Below are positions 46,617 through 54,631 of a stretch of DNA of 64,000 nucleotides, piece by piece. Position numbers and translations under genes: made by a program. The notes beneath the pieces were generated by a model. The model was not told the DNA's origin, searched no databases, and saw nothing but the letters and a program-made list of their open reading frames with translations. The stretch covers positions 744,001 to 808,000 of the forward strand of contig CAWHVF010000005.1 of NCBI GenBank assembly GCA_963832785.1, given 5' to 3'. The stretch comes from CAWBRT01 sp963832785. GTDB taxonomy: Bacteria > Acidobacteriota > Terriglobia > Terriglobales > Acidobacteriaceae. Position 1 is the first letter of the stretch. Each line of letters opens with the position of its first letter.

Positions 46617-46654
46617 GTGGGGTAGTTTCCTGTTCAAAAGGCGAACTACCCCAC
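46617..46654. repeat. Hairpin with 11-bp arms
   Basis: GTGGGGTAGTT and its inverse AACTACCCCAC enclose 16 bases. A related hairpin with GGGTGGGGTAGTT lies at 50164-50200. It is between pcaJ and pcaF. Confidence 0.6.
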
Positions 46655-46708
46655 ACAAGCAAAGGAAGCTTGTGCGGGGCACCCGGCTAATTTCTTGAGG
46701 ACTCAATT

Positions 46709-47911
46709 ATGACCGAAGCTTTCCTATGTGATGCCGTTCGCACGCCCATCGGCCGCTACGGCGGTGTGTTGTCGGCGGTTCGCACCGACGATCTGGCGGC
46801 CATCGCGCTGAAGTCCATCCTGGGCCGCAATCCGGGCCTGGCGCCCGAGGCCATCGACGACGTCGTGCTCGGCTGCGCCAACCAGGCGGGCGAAGACAAT
46901 CGCAACGTCGCCCGCATGGCGGGCTTACTCGCTGGCCTGCCGGTTTCCGTGCCTGGAGCCACCGTCAATCGGCTGTGCGGATCGGGCATGGACGCCATTG
47001 GCATCGCCGCCCGGGCGATCAAGTTGGGGGAAGCGGCGCTGGTGCTCGCCGGCGGCGTGGAGAGCATGAGCCGCGCTCCTTTCGTCATGCCCAAAGCGGC
47101 CTCCGCCTTCTCCCGCAACGCGGAAATCTACGACACCACTATCGGCTGGCGCTTCGTCAACCCGCTGCTGAAGGCGCAGTACGGCGTGGATTCCATGCCG
47201 GAAACGGCCGAGAATGTCGCCGCCGAGTTCCATATCGGCCGCACGGATCAGGATTGCTTTGCCCTGCGCAGCCAGCAGAAGGCCGCGGCGGCGCAGGCTG
47301 CGGGCATCCTGCGGCAGGAGATCTGCCCGGTGACGATTGCGCAGAAGAAGGGTGAGCCGATCATCGTAGAGCGGGACGAGCATCCGCGCGTCACCAGCAT
47401 CGAAGAGTTGTCGCGGCTGAAACCCTTTGTGCGCGCCGAGGGCACGCTGACCGCGGGCAACGCTTCCGGCGTGAACGATGGCGCCTGCGCGCTGGTGGTC
47501 GCCAACGAGGAAGCCGCCCGGCGCTTCGGCCTGGCGCCCAAGGCGCGCATCGTCGGCATGGCAGTGGCGGGCGTTCCGCCGCGCATAATGGGAATGGGGC
47601 CGGTGCCAGCCTCGGAAAAGCTGCTGAGCCGGCTAGGGCTCTCGCTAGCGCAAATGGACGTGATCGAACTGAACGAGGCATTTGCCTCGCAGTCATTGGC
47701 CGTGCTGCGCGCCCTCGGACTGAAGGACGACGATGCATGCGTCAATCCCAACGGCGGAGCCATTGCCCTGGGTCACCCTCTGGGCATGAGCGGCGCCCGC
47801 CTGGTCACCACCGCCATGTACCAGTTGCAGCGCGCGGGCGGACGCTTTGCCCTGTGTACCATGTGCATCGGCGTGGGCCAAGGTATCGCCATGGTTATCG
47901 AGCGGGTGTGA
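46709..47911 (+). CDS. pcaF: 3-oxoadipyl-CoA/acetyl-CoA thiolase
   Basis: The 400-residue thiolase has the acylated Cys in TVNRLCGSGMD, the NEAFASQSLA segment, the His in GHPLGMSGAR and the second Cys in CTMCIGVGQG. The stretch YDTTIGWRFVNPLLKAQYGVDSMPETAENVA is typical of PcaF/PaaJ. It cleaves beta-ketoadipyl-CoA to acetyl-CoA and succinyl-CoA. Together with the CoA-transferase genes just upstream it completes the last two steps of the beta-ketoadipate pathway, but no ring-cleavage gene is in the window. Confidence 0.88.
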   Translation: MTEAFLCDAVRTPIGRYGGVLSAVRTDDLAAIALKSILGRNPGLAPEAIDDVVLGCANQAGEDNRNVARMAGLLAGLPVSVPGATVNRLCGSGMDAIGIAARAIKLGEAALVLAGGVESMSRAPFVMPKAASAFSRNAEIYDTTIGWRFVNPLLKAQYGVDSMPETAENVAAEFHIGRTDQDCFALRSQQKAAAAQAAGILRQEICPVTIAQKKGEPIIVERDEHPRVTSIEELSRLKPFVRAEGTLTAGNASGVNDGACALVVANEEAARRFGLAPKARIVGMAVAGVPPRIMGMGPVPASEKLLSRLGLSLAQMDVIELNEAFASQSLAVLRALGLKDDDACVNPNGGAIALGHPLGMSGARLVTTAMYQLQRAGGRFALCTMCIGVGQGIAMVIERV

Positions 47912-47935
47912 TGTAGCTTTGTGCGACGCTAAGAA

Positions 47936-47976
47936 CAGGCGTGCTTCGCACGCCTGCCCAGCCGGGGGCGGCTGGG
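47936..47976. repeat. REP-like double hairpin between convergent genes
   Basis: CAGGCGTGC-TTC-GCACGCCTG (47936-47956) is a perfect hairpin, and CCCAGCC-GGGGGC-GGCTGGG (47957-47976) follows directly. A degenerate copy is at 32716-32760. It may act as a terminator for both pcaF and the convergent rhodanese gene. Confidence 0.7.
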
Positions 47977-48015
47977 CCTACGTAGTTCAATCTGAAATCA
48001 AAAAATCTGAAATGT

Positions 48016-48882
48016 TTACGCCGCCTTGGCCACGCTGGCGCCGCCGCGCTCGACCGGAACGCCCACCAGGTTGCCCCACTCCGTCCAGGAGCCGTCGTAA
48101 TTGGACACGTTGCGGAAGCCCAGCAGGTACTTCAGCACAAACCATGTGTGGCTCGATCGTTCTCCGATGCGGCAGTAGGCGATCACCGGTTTGCCGGCAT
48201 TCACGCCCTCGGAAGCATAGAGCTGCTTCAGCTCGTCATAGGACTTGAATGTGCCGTCGTCGTTGCAGGCCATGCTCCAGGGGATGTTGCGCGCGCCGGG
48301 GATGTGCCCGCCTCTCTGGCAGGTCTCCGGCAGCCCCGGAGGAGCCAGAATCTCGCCGCTGAACTCCTGCGGGCTGCGCACGTCCACCAGGGCCGAGCCG
48401 CTCTTGGCGCTGGCCTTCTGCACCTGCGGCAGGAAGGCGCGCAGCGACAGGTCAGGCTTGGCCGTCTTGTAATCGGCCGGCGGCGGCTTGGGGACCTCCG
48501 TCGACAGCTCTCTTCCCTCGGCAACCCACTTCTTGCGCCCGCCGTCCATGATGCGCACGTCGCGGTGGCCGTAAATCTTCATCTGCCAGAATGCCCACGC
48601 CGCAAACCAGTTGTTATTGTCGCCGTAGAGCACGACGGTGGTATCCGGGCCGATGCCGGAGTCGGACATGAGCTGAGAAAAAGCGGTGGGCGAGAGGATA
48701 TCGCGCCGCACCGTGTCGCACAATTGTCGGTCCCAAGCCCAACCGATGGCCCCCGGCACGTGGCCCTCGCTGTAGGCGGCGGTATTCACATCCACCTCCG
48801 CCACTCGAACCTTGGGATGGCCAGCGTGGTTCGCTACCCATTCCGTACTCACCAGCACATCCGGCACTGCGTAATTACCCAT
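48016..48882 (-). CDS. sseA: Thiosulfate sulfurtransferase (two-domain rhodanese)
   Basis: The 288-residue protein has two rhodanese domains. The N-terminal one (about 1-150) lacks the catalytic Cys, and the C-terminal one has AYCRIGERSSHTWFVLKYLLGF, with the persulfide-forming Cys in a CRIGERS loop. It transfers sulfane sulfur from thiosulfate or a related donor. Because it is divergent from a sulfur-carrier/cysteine synthase gene set, it may provide persulfide for that pathway. Confidence 0.9.
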   Translation of the reverse strand: MGNYAVPDVLVSTEWVANHAGHPKVRVAEVDVNTAAYSEGHVPGAIGWAWDRQLCDTVRRDILSPTAFSQLMSDSGIGPDTTVVLYGDNNNWFAAWAFWQMKIYGHRDVRIMDGGRKKWVAEGRELSTEVPKPPPADYKTAKPDLSLRAFLPQVQKASAKSGSALVDVRSPQEFSGEILAPPGLPETCQRGGHIPGARNIPWSMACNDDGTFKSYDELKQLYASEGVNAGKPVIAYCRIGERSSHTWFVLKYLLGFRNVSNYDGSWTEWGNLVGVPVERGGASVAKAA

Positions 48883-49116
48883 TTATTCCCCCGAATCATA
48901 AACCGATTTCGTCAGGTATTTTTGATGCGCCACACTCGCGCTGAGATTTGCGCCAGCTTGGGGTCGGAAAAGCAGAGTTGCCGGCCGGAAAACCGCGCTA
49001 AGTGAGCTGCTGGAGTCGAACCGCCCGCCGCCGCAGAGCGCCTGTGCAGCCGGGACCAGGAGATAGAAAGCCTGACGCAACCTGATCCGGCAGTTCGCCT
49101 TCTTCATCAAATAGCT

Positions 49117-50061
49117 ATGGCGCGAGAGAAACCAAAGCTGGCTGTGGTTCCGCGGGTGCTGGGAGAGAGCGTGCCGGAGCGCATTGGCAATACGCCGCTG
49201 CTGCGCTTCCGGCGCATCGGCGGCGATTTCCGCGAGGTGCGGATACTCGCCAAAGCAGAGTGGGCCAACCCGGGCGGCTCGGTGAAAGACCGCGCCGCCG
49301 CCGGCATTGTGGCCGAAGCCATGCGGAACGGCAGCCTCGGCCCAGGCAAGACATTGCTGGATGCCACCAGCGGCAATACCGGGATCGCCTACGCCATGCT
49401 GGGCGCCATTTACGGCTTCCCGGTTACGCTCTGCCTGCCGGCAAATGCCTCTCCCGAGCGCAAGCGCATTCTCCACGCTTACGGGGCCCGCCTGGTCTTT
49501 ACCGACGCCGGCGAAGGCTCCGACGGCGCCATTCGCCGCGCCCGCGTCCTGGCCGCAGCCGAGCCGCAGCGCTACTTCTACGCCGACCAGTACTCCAATC
49601 CCGCCAACTGGCAGGCGCATTATCACGGCACGGCGAACGAAATCTGGCGCGAGACCGAGCACCGCGTCACCCATTTCGTAGCCATGCTGGGAACCGGCGG
49701 CACCTTTGTCGGCACGGCGCGCCGCCTGAAGGAGTTGAACCCGAATATCCAATGCATTTCCCTGCAGCCGGATTCGCCCTTCCATGGCATCGAAGGCGCC
49801 AAGTATATGCCGGCTTCGATTGTGCCGAAAATCTACGATCCCGATCTGGCCGACTGCAATTTGGAAATCAGCACCGAGGAGGCCTACGCCGCGGTCAAGC
49901 GTCTGGCTCGCGAAGAAGGGCTGCTGGCGGGAATCTCCTCGGGCGCGGCCCTGGCCGCCTGCCTGCGCCTGGCTGATGGCGCCGCTCCCGGATCGGTGAT
50001 CGTTACCGTCTTCCCCGACGCTGCCGATAAGTACTTGAGCGAAAGATTTTGGGACGAGTAA
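49117..50061 (+). CDS. cysM: Cysteine synthase (CysM type)
   Basis: The 314-residue PLP enzyme has the Schiff-base Lys in NPGGSVKDRAA, the substrate loop TSGNTGIAYAMLG and the phosphate loop GTGGTFVGTARRLKE. The motifs fit the CysM/CysK beta-replacement family. Mycobacterial CysM uses O-phosphoserine and thiocarboxylated CysO. The adjacent JAMM peptidase, CysO-like and MoeZ-like genes suggest the same partner use here, though O-acetylserine cannot be excluded. Confidence 0.9.
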   Translation: MAREKPKLAVVPRVLGESVPERIGNTPLLRFRRIGGDFREVRILAKAEWANPGGSVKDRAAAGIVAEAMRNGSLGPGKTLLDATSGNTGIAYAMLGAIYGFPVTLCLPANASPERKRILHAYGARLVFTDAGEGSDGAIRRARVLAAAEPQRYFYADQYSNPANWQAHYHGTANEIWRETEHRVTHFVAMLGTGGTFVGTARRLKELNPNIQCISLQPDSPFHGIEGAKYMPASIVPKIYDPDLADCNLEISTEEAYAAVKRLAREEGLLAGISSGAALAACLRLADGAAPGSVIVTVFPDAADKYLSERFWDE

Positions 50062-50066
50062 GGGGG

Positions 50067-50250
50067 TTTCAAGTTTCAAGAAAGGAAGTTTCACGTTTCA
50101 CGAACAAAAGCAAAGTGTAATTCTCAACCGTTTGGATGCCTGCTCACTCGGATTTCGTGGGTGCCCCACCCTATGCTTCTTTTGCTAGGGTGGGGTAGTT
50201 CGCACGTTCAAGCCCAAGCTTGAAACTTGCAACTCGAAACTTGAAACTAT
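50067..50250. repeat. Inverted repeat with GTTTCAAG arms around a hairpin
   Basis: GTTTCAAGTTTCAAG on the left is matched by CTTGAAACTTG and CGAAACTTGAAAC on the right. In the middle CCCCACCCTA (50164-50173) and TAGGGTGGGG (50186-50195) form a perfect 10-bp stem with a 12-base loop. The element separates the cysteine synthase from the JAMM gene. Confidence 0.6.
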
Positions 50251-50254
50251 ATTC

Positions 50255-50683
50255 ATGCTGAAGATTCCCGCCCCCGCCCTGGAAGAACTGCGCCGCCACG
50301 GCGAGCAGACCTATCCGCACGAGTGCTGCGGGGTGCTGCTGGGCGAGAGCGACGGCGGCGTGCGCGCGGTGCGCCAGGTAGCGCGTTGCCAGAATACCCG
50401 CACAGACTCGCCAGCCAACCGCTATCACATCGATCCGCGGGAGCTGCTGCGCATCCAGCGCGAGGCCCGCGAGCGTGAGCTGGAGATCATCGGTTTCTAT
50501 CACTCCCATCCTGACCACCCCGCCCGGTGGTCTTCCACCGATCTAGCCGAAGCCCATTGGATCGGCTGCTCCTATGTCATTACCAGCGTCGAGCAGGGCC
50601 GGGCCGCCCAGACCAACTCGTTCGAGCTGACCGGAGAAGAAGACCGCAAACAGTTCCTGGACGAAGAGATCAAGCTGGAGTAG
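50255..50683 (+). CDS. mec: JAMM/MPN+ metallopeptidase (Mec/QbsD-like)
   Basis: The 142-residue protein has the JAMM zinc site: Glu23 in YPHECCGVLLGE, the HSH pair in IIGFYHSHPDHPARWSSTD and the Asp at its end (about residues 80-95). In mycobacteria Mec removes cysteine from the CysO C-terminus; QbsD-like relatives trim the C-terminal tail of a ThiS-like carrier. The carrier encoded next ends GG-LSA, so a trimming role is likely. It is on the same strand as the next two genes. Confidence 0.9.
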   Translation: MLKIPAPALEELRRHGEQTYPHECCGVLLGESDGGVRAVRQVARCQNTRTDSPANRYHIDPRELLRIQREARERELEIIGFYHSHPDHPARWSSTDLAEAHWIGCSYVITSVEQGRAAQTNSFELTGEEDRKQFLDEEIKLE

Positions 50684-50737
50684 GCGCCAGCGCGCCCATC
50701 CCGGCTGAAACCGTCTACCCGCCTCCTGCATCAATTA

Positions 50738-51022
50738 ATGGTAATGAAAGTGATTATTCCCACTCCTCTACGGCAGTATGCGGGCAAGCAAGCCAGTGTC
50801 GAGTTGCTGGCCTCGACCGTCGGAGAAGCTCTGAGCGGCCTGGTTGAACGCAACCCGGAGTTGCGCAAGCACCTGTTCACCGAGGACGGCAGGCTGCGGG
50901 CTTTCGTCAATGTCTACGTCAACGACGAGGACATCCGCTATCTCGATAAGGAAAGCACGCGGCTGAAGGAGAGCGACACGATTTACATTGTGCCCTCCAT
51001 CGCCGGCGGCTTGTCCGCCTGA
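50738..51022 (+). CDS. cysO: MoaD/ThiS-family sulfur-carrier protein (CysO-like), with C-terminal tail
   Basis: The 94-residue ubiquitin-fold protein has VIIPTPLRQYAGKQASVEL, VNVYVNDEDIRYL and SDTIYIVPSIAGGLSA. The Gly-Gly needed for adenylation and thiocarboxylation is at residues 90-91, and three further residues (LSA) follow it. A peptidase must therefore remove the tail first, and the JAMM gene just upstream is the obvious candidate. It lies 14 bases before the MoeZ-like gene, in an operon. Confidence 0.9.
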   Translation: MVMKVIIPTPLRQYAGKQASVELLASTVGEALSGLVERNPELRKHLFTEDGRLRAFVNVYVNDEDIRYLDKESTRLKESDTIYIVPSIAGGLSA

Positions 51023-51036
51023 TCGAAAGGCTCTCA

Positions 51037-52206
51037 ATGGCTACTGTTCTGCAAAATCCGCTCACCGCATCGCTTAGCAACGATGAAATCTTGCGCTACT
51101 CGCGCCACCTGATCATGCCCGAGGTCGGCATGACCGGCCAGCAGAAACTCAAGGCTGCGCGCGTGCTGTGCATCGGGGCGGGCGGGCTGGGCTCGCCGCT
51201 GGCGCTTTATCTGGCCGCCGCCGGCGTGGGAACCCTCGGCTTGGTGGATTTCGACGTGGTGGACTACACCAACCTGCAACGCCAAGTGCTGCACACCACC
51301 CGCGACGTGGGCCGTTCCAAGCTGCAGTCGGCCACGGAAAAGCTGACGGCCATCAACCCGCTTATCCAGCTCCGCAGCTTTGAAACCCGCCTCAGTAGCG
51401 CCAATGCCCTGGAGATCTTCCGCGACTTCGACATTGTGGCCGATGGCACCGACAACTTTGCCACCCGCTACCTGGTGAATGACGCCTGCGTCCTAAGCGG
51501 CAAGCCCAACGTCTACGCTTCCATTTTCCGCTTCGAGGGACAGGCCAGTGTCTTCGCCGCCGAGGAAGGCCCCTGCTATCGCTGCCTCTACCCCGAACCG
51601 CCGCCGCCCGGGCTGGTGCCCTCCTGCGCCGAAGGCGGCGTGCTCGGCATTCTGCCGGGCCTGCTCGGCATTATCCAGGCGACTGAGGTCATCAAGCTGA
51701 TCCTGGGTACGGGAGATTCGCTCATCGGCCGGCTCCTGCTGGTGGACGCCATGGCCATGCGCTTCCGCGAGCTGCGCTTGCGCAAGGACCCTGACTGCCC
51801 CGTCTGCGGGAAGCATCCCACGGTACGCGAGCTGATCGACTACAACGAGTTTTGCGGCATACGCGGCGAGGAGGCAGCGGTCTCGACCGAAGTGCCGGAA
51901 ATCCAGCCGGAGGAGCTGAAACGCAAATTTCAGGCCGGCGAAAACGTCTTTGTGCTCGATGTGCGCGAGCCGCACGAGTATCAGATCTGTAACCTCGGCG
52001 GGTACTTAATTCCGCTGAACGACCTTCCCCGGCGTGTCCATGAGCTGGACTCCAGCCGGGAGATAGTGGCCCACTGCCGAAGCGGCGTCCGCAGCGCCAA
52101 GGCGGTCGATTTCCTGCGCCAGGCCGGCTTTCGCAAGGTGAATAACCTAGCTGGGGGAATCCTTGCCTGGGCAGACAAGGTCGACCCGTCACTCCCCAAG
52201 TATTGA
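51037..52206 (+). CDS. moeZ: MoeZ-like E1 adenylyltransferase with C-terminal rhodanese domain
   Basis: The 389-residue protein has a MoeB/ThiF E1 domain (ATP site VLCIGAGGLGSPLALYL, DFDVVDYTNLQRQ, catalytic-Cys loop PSCAEGGVLG and two CxxC pairs, CYRC and CPVC) and a rhodanese domain (about 285-385) with catalytic Cys in VAHCRSGVRSA. MoeZ proteins adenylate the carrier's Gly-Gly and load it with sulfur. It should activate the CysO-like protein of the preceding gene. Confidence 0.92.
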   Translation: MATVLQNPLTASLSNDEILRYSRHLIMPEVGMTGQQKLKAARVLCIGAGGLGSPLALYLAAAGVGTLGLVDFDVVDYTNLQRQVLHTTRDVGRSKLQSATEKLTAINPLIQLRSFETRLSSANALEIFRDFDIVADGTDNFATRYLVNDACVLSGKPNVYASIFRFEGQASVFAAEEGPCYRCLYPEPPPPGLVPSCAEGGVLGILPGLLGIIQATEVIKLILGTGDSLIGRLLLVDAMAMRFRELRLRKDPDCPVCGKHPTVRELIDYNEFCGIRGEEAAVSTEVPEIQPEELKRKFQAGENVFVLDVREPHEYQICNLGGYLIPLNDLPRRVHELDSSREIVAHCRSGVRSAKAVDFLRQAGFRKVNNLAGGILAWADKVDPSLPKY

Positions 52207-52317
52207 GGCTGGCCCCGGTTGAAAGTACCAGAGCGGCTGAGAGTAGGGTGGGAACTTTTGCCGCTGTAGGCTGTTCAGGCTACGGCATACACCTGAGCTA
52301 AAAAGTCCCCCGCCCGG

Positions 52318-52635
52318 CTATTTGCGGCGGAGCGAGCTGCCGACTGTCCCATTAAGAATGGCCGGCTCAGAAGCAAAGCTGCCATGCCGGGGAACGATGG
52401 CAATCTCTTCTTTGTCTTTCTCCAGGGTAAAGGTATGGGCCTCGTTCCGTTTGCTTTCGGCCTCACTCAGAGTATCCGCCATAACTTCGTCGATCCGGCT
52501 AAAAAGCAAGCCAATGGCCTCGAACAACACGGCCACCGCCAGGAACATCAGCCGCATTATTGCCGTCATCGCCTTCCCGCCACAGTTCAGGAAGATGGCT
52601 GCCTGCCGTGCGAGCTTCTGTTGCGTCTTGGTCAT
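52318..52635 (-). CDS. Small hypothetical protein with one membrane helix
   Basis: The frame encodes 105 residues with one hydrophobic helix (IMRLMFLAVAVLFEAIGLLF) and a charged tail. It has no known family. An ORF on the other strand is of similar length, so this could be noncoding. Confidence 0.3.
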   Translation of the reverse strand: MTKTQQKLARQAAIFLNCGGKAMTAIMRLMFLAVAVLFEAIGLLFSRIDEVMADTLSEAESKRNEAHTFTLEKDKEEIAIVPRHGSFASEPAILNGTVGSSLRRK

Positions 52636-52999
52636 CGGTGTTCTCTCTTAGAACGCATTGGGGCGTTCCCACATTTATCGTTCCGAGATTGGCTATCCGC
52701 TGCTCCGCACGCTTACCCAGTTAAATCCCTTACATAGGAAATTGTGCTGCATTGCTTGCGGCAAAACAAGTTCTACTTTGTTAATAGTTTTTTGGTAATT
52801 AGGCTGCAAAGTTATCTCAGGATATTATAGTGCCACTAAGGTGCCTAAGGTATCTTGCCGCCACCTTATACACTCACCAGTTCTTCCCGTCTCAAAATGC
52901 GGTAAACCAATGATTTCTTTACAAAAATCGTCACCGAAGTTGCGTCCGCGCGCCGGCATCGAGAGTTCTTGCTGCTAAGATTTGATTCAGGGTAGCGCT
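52636..52999. other. AT-rich intergenic region, no gene seen
   Basis: The stretch from about 52730 to 52920 is much richer in A and T than its surroundings and probably contains promoters. I see no RNA gene or repeat. Confidence 0.4.
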
Positions 53000-53584
53000 G
53001 TGAAATTCGAAAAAATTATTCTTCTGCACGGCAGAGGTGGAAGTCCGGAAGGCAGCGTCAAGGACCTGGAGGCCGGGCTGCGCGCCCAATACCCGGGCCA
53101 ATCGGCGAATCTCTACCAGCGTCCTCGCCTGCTGCATACCGACGGGGCGGTCCTGGCCGAGCAGTCTCTGGCCGGGCTGCGAGCCCTGAACCTGCCGCGG
53201 GGAGCGGTGCTGATAGGTGTCAGCCTGGGCGGGTTGCTGGCGGCCCGGCTGCAGGAGGACGGCCGCGAGGATCTGCGGATAATCTGCATCAACTCCCCAA
53301 CCTGGGCCGACGGCGTGACCCTGGAACGGAGAATGCCGGACCGGCTCGCCTTTTATTCCTCCGGAGACGAGGTGATTGCCGGCCGGACGGCCAATTGGCC
53401 CCGGCTCGCCATGGCCTTCGACCTTCCCTGGCTGACACACGATACCAGCGTGCACGCCAAACAGCTCACGCCCCTGATCATCGCCTACCTGCAGAACCGG
53501 AGCGTGGCGCACGCCATAGACGAAGTGGAACGGAGCATCGCTGCACCCGGGGAAAACAACGTCAGGTCAATCGTATGTGACTAA
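53000..53584 (+). CDS. Small alpha/beta-hydrolase
   Basis: The 194-residue protein begins VKFEKIILLHGRGGSPEGS (oxyanion region), has the nucleophile elbow LIGVSLGGLLAARL (G-x-S-x-G), and an acidic residue in SSGDEVIAG; the last His candidate is in LTHDTSVHAKQL. This is the compact hydrolase type seen in RBBP9/YdeN-like and similar esterases. The substrate is unknown. The GTG at 53000 is favoured over a TTG at 52982. Confidence 0.8.
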   Translation: MKFEKIILLHGRGGSPEGSVKDLEAGLRAQYPGQSANLYQRPRLLHTDGAVLAEQSLAGLRALNLPRGAVLIGVSLGGLLAARLQEDGREDLRIICINSPTWADGVTLERRMPDRLAFYSSGDEVIAGRTANWPRLAMAFDLPWLTHDTSVHAKQLTPLIIAYLQNRSVAHAIDEVERSIAAPGENNVRSIVCD

Positions 53585-53614
53585 AATAAGAAAAAGAGTG
53601 TTGGGAGGAAATAC

Positions 53615-54607
53615 ATGCTCGAAGGACGATTGTCCGGCAGAATTACGAGTATCGCAGGCGACAGCGGTGTCACGTCCTGCTTCCGTTTGATAGTCGCTCT
53701 GAATTATGGAAACCAGGATTCGGCGCCTATCCTTGACGTGGTGAATGTCATGGCGGCGGCCTACTTCTCCTACTCTAAGGAAGGATTTGTGCAGTCTCCT
53801 GTGCAGCACGAGGGTATTCCTATTCGAATCGGCGATGGCAGTTATATCGGCCCAGCTTACCTGCACTGTAACGGCCCACTCGGCATGGTTACAAGTGGTG
53901 CCGGGCCCCTGTGGACTTTCAGAGTGAACGCTGATCATGCACTCTTGAATCGGATTGAGCGAGATCGAAAAGGAAGAGACGTAGTTTTGCGTTTAGAAAT
54001 CACAGTAGTCTCGGTCGCTCGTCCGCGGGAGGACGGCCGAACGTCGGTCAGCACCCCTGTCGCAACCGGCCAGGTCCATGATTGGAATAGTCCTGGATCG
54101 GCTCACTGCTCAATTGAAATTCCGAAATCGAAATGGCTAGAGCTGCTAAAGTCCGTAGGATACGGAGAATTTTACATGGCTGAAATCCCCCTTCCCAGCA
54201 TCAAAAAGGCGAAGGCACTTGATGCCTCTCTTCAACACCTTCAGCGAGCTTGGGAGCATTTTCTGAACGGCGCCGACAAGGAAACTTTGGCAGCGTGCTT
54301 TGATGCGCTTGAAAAGCTTACCAAGGAATCACTGAATCCGCAAAGCACGCCGGGGCAGAATGCTTTTGCAAAAATCCTCTCCCCTCTCGCGAGCGGTGAG
54401 AAAATCAAGAAATTGTCCGAGGTGTTGAGTCACTGTGCCTCGCTGTTGCAGCTTGGTCGCCATGAACAGGTACCACCCATCCAGCTTGATCATCGTGATG
54501 CGGAACTCGGACTCCTGCTGACACACGCCTGTATTGCATATCTATCGAGACAAGAGCTAATGATTAGACCATCGGCAAACAAACGCACGTCCGCAGAGAG
54601 TTCGTAA
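53615..54607 (+). CDS. Protein of unknown function
   Basis: The 330-residue protein has a beta-rich N-terminal half (LSGRITSIAGDSGVTSCFRLIVALNYG, then GPLWTFRVNADHALLNRIERDRKGRDVVLRLEITVV) and a helical C-terminal half (residues 195-320; ASLQHLQRAWEHFLNGADKETLAACFDALEKLTKESL). The codon use is less GC-rich than that of its neighbours. I do not recognise a family; this two-part layout suggests a carbohydrate- or signal-associated accessory protein, but no function is claimed. The start has GGGAGG upstream. Confidence 0.7.
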   Translation: MLEGRLSGRITSIAGDSGVTSCFRLIVALNYGNQDSAPILDVVNVMAAAYFSYSKEGFVQSPVQHEGIPIRIGDGSYIGPAYLHCNGPLGMVTSGAGPLWTFRVNADHALLNRIERDRKGRDVVLRLEITVVSVARPREDGRTSVSTPVATGQVHDWNSPGSAHCSIEIPKSKWLELLKSVGYGEFYMAEIPLPSIKKAKALDASLQHLQRAWEHFLNGADKETLAACFDALEKLTKESLNPQSTPGQNAFAKILSPLASGEKIKKLSEVLSHCASLLQLGRHEQVPPIQLDHRDAELGLLLTHACIAYLSRQELMIRPSANKRTSAESS

Positions 54608-54631
54608 AGAGATTATGTTCTCAGTGACAAG

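Noticed and set aside
48883..50094. Long minus-strand frame opposite the cysteine synthase gene
   Set aside because: It is an antisense shadow of a clear PLP enzyme in GC-rich DNA and has no domain of its own.
52207..52320. Possible structured RNA after moeZ
   Set aside because: GGGTGGGAACTTTT and AAAAGTCCCCCGCCC pair only roughly and match no RNA class I know.
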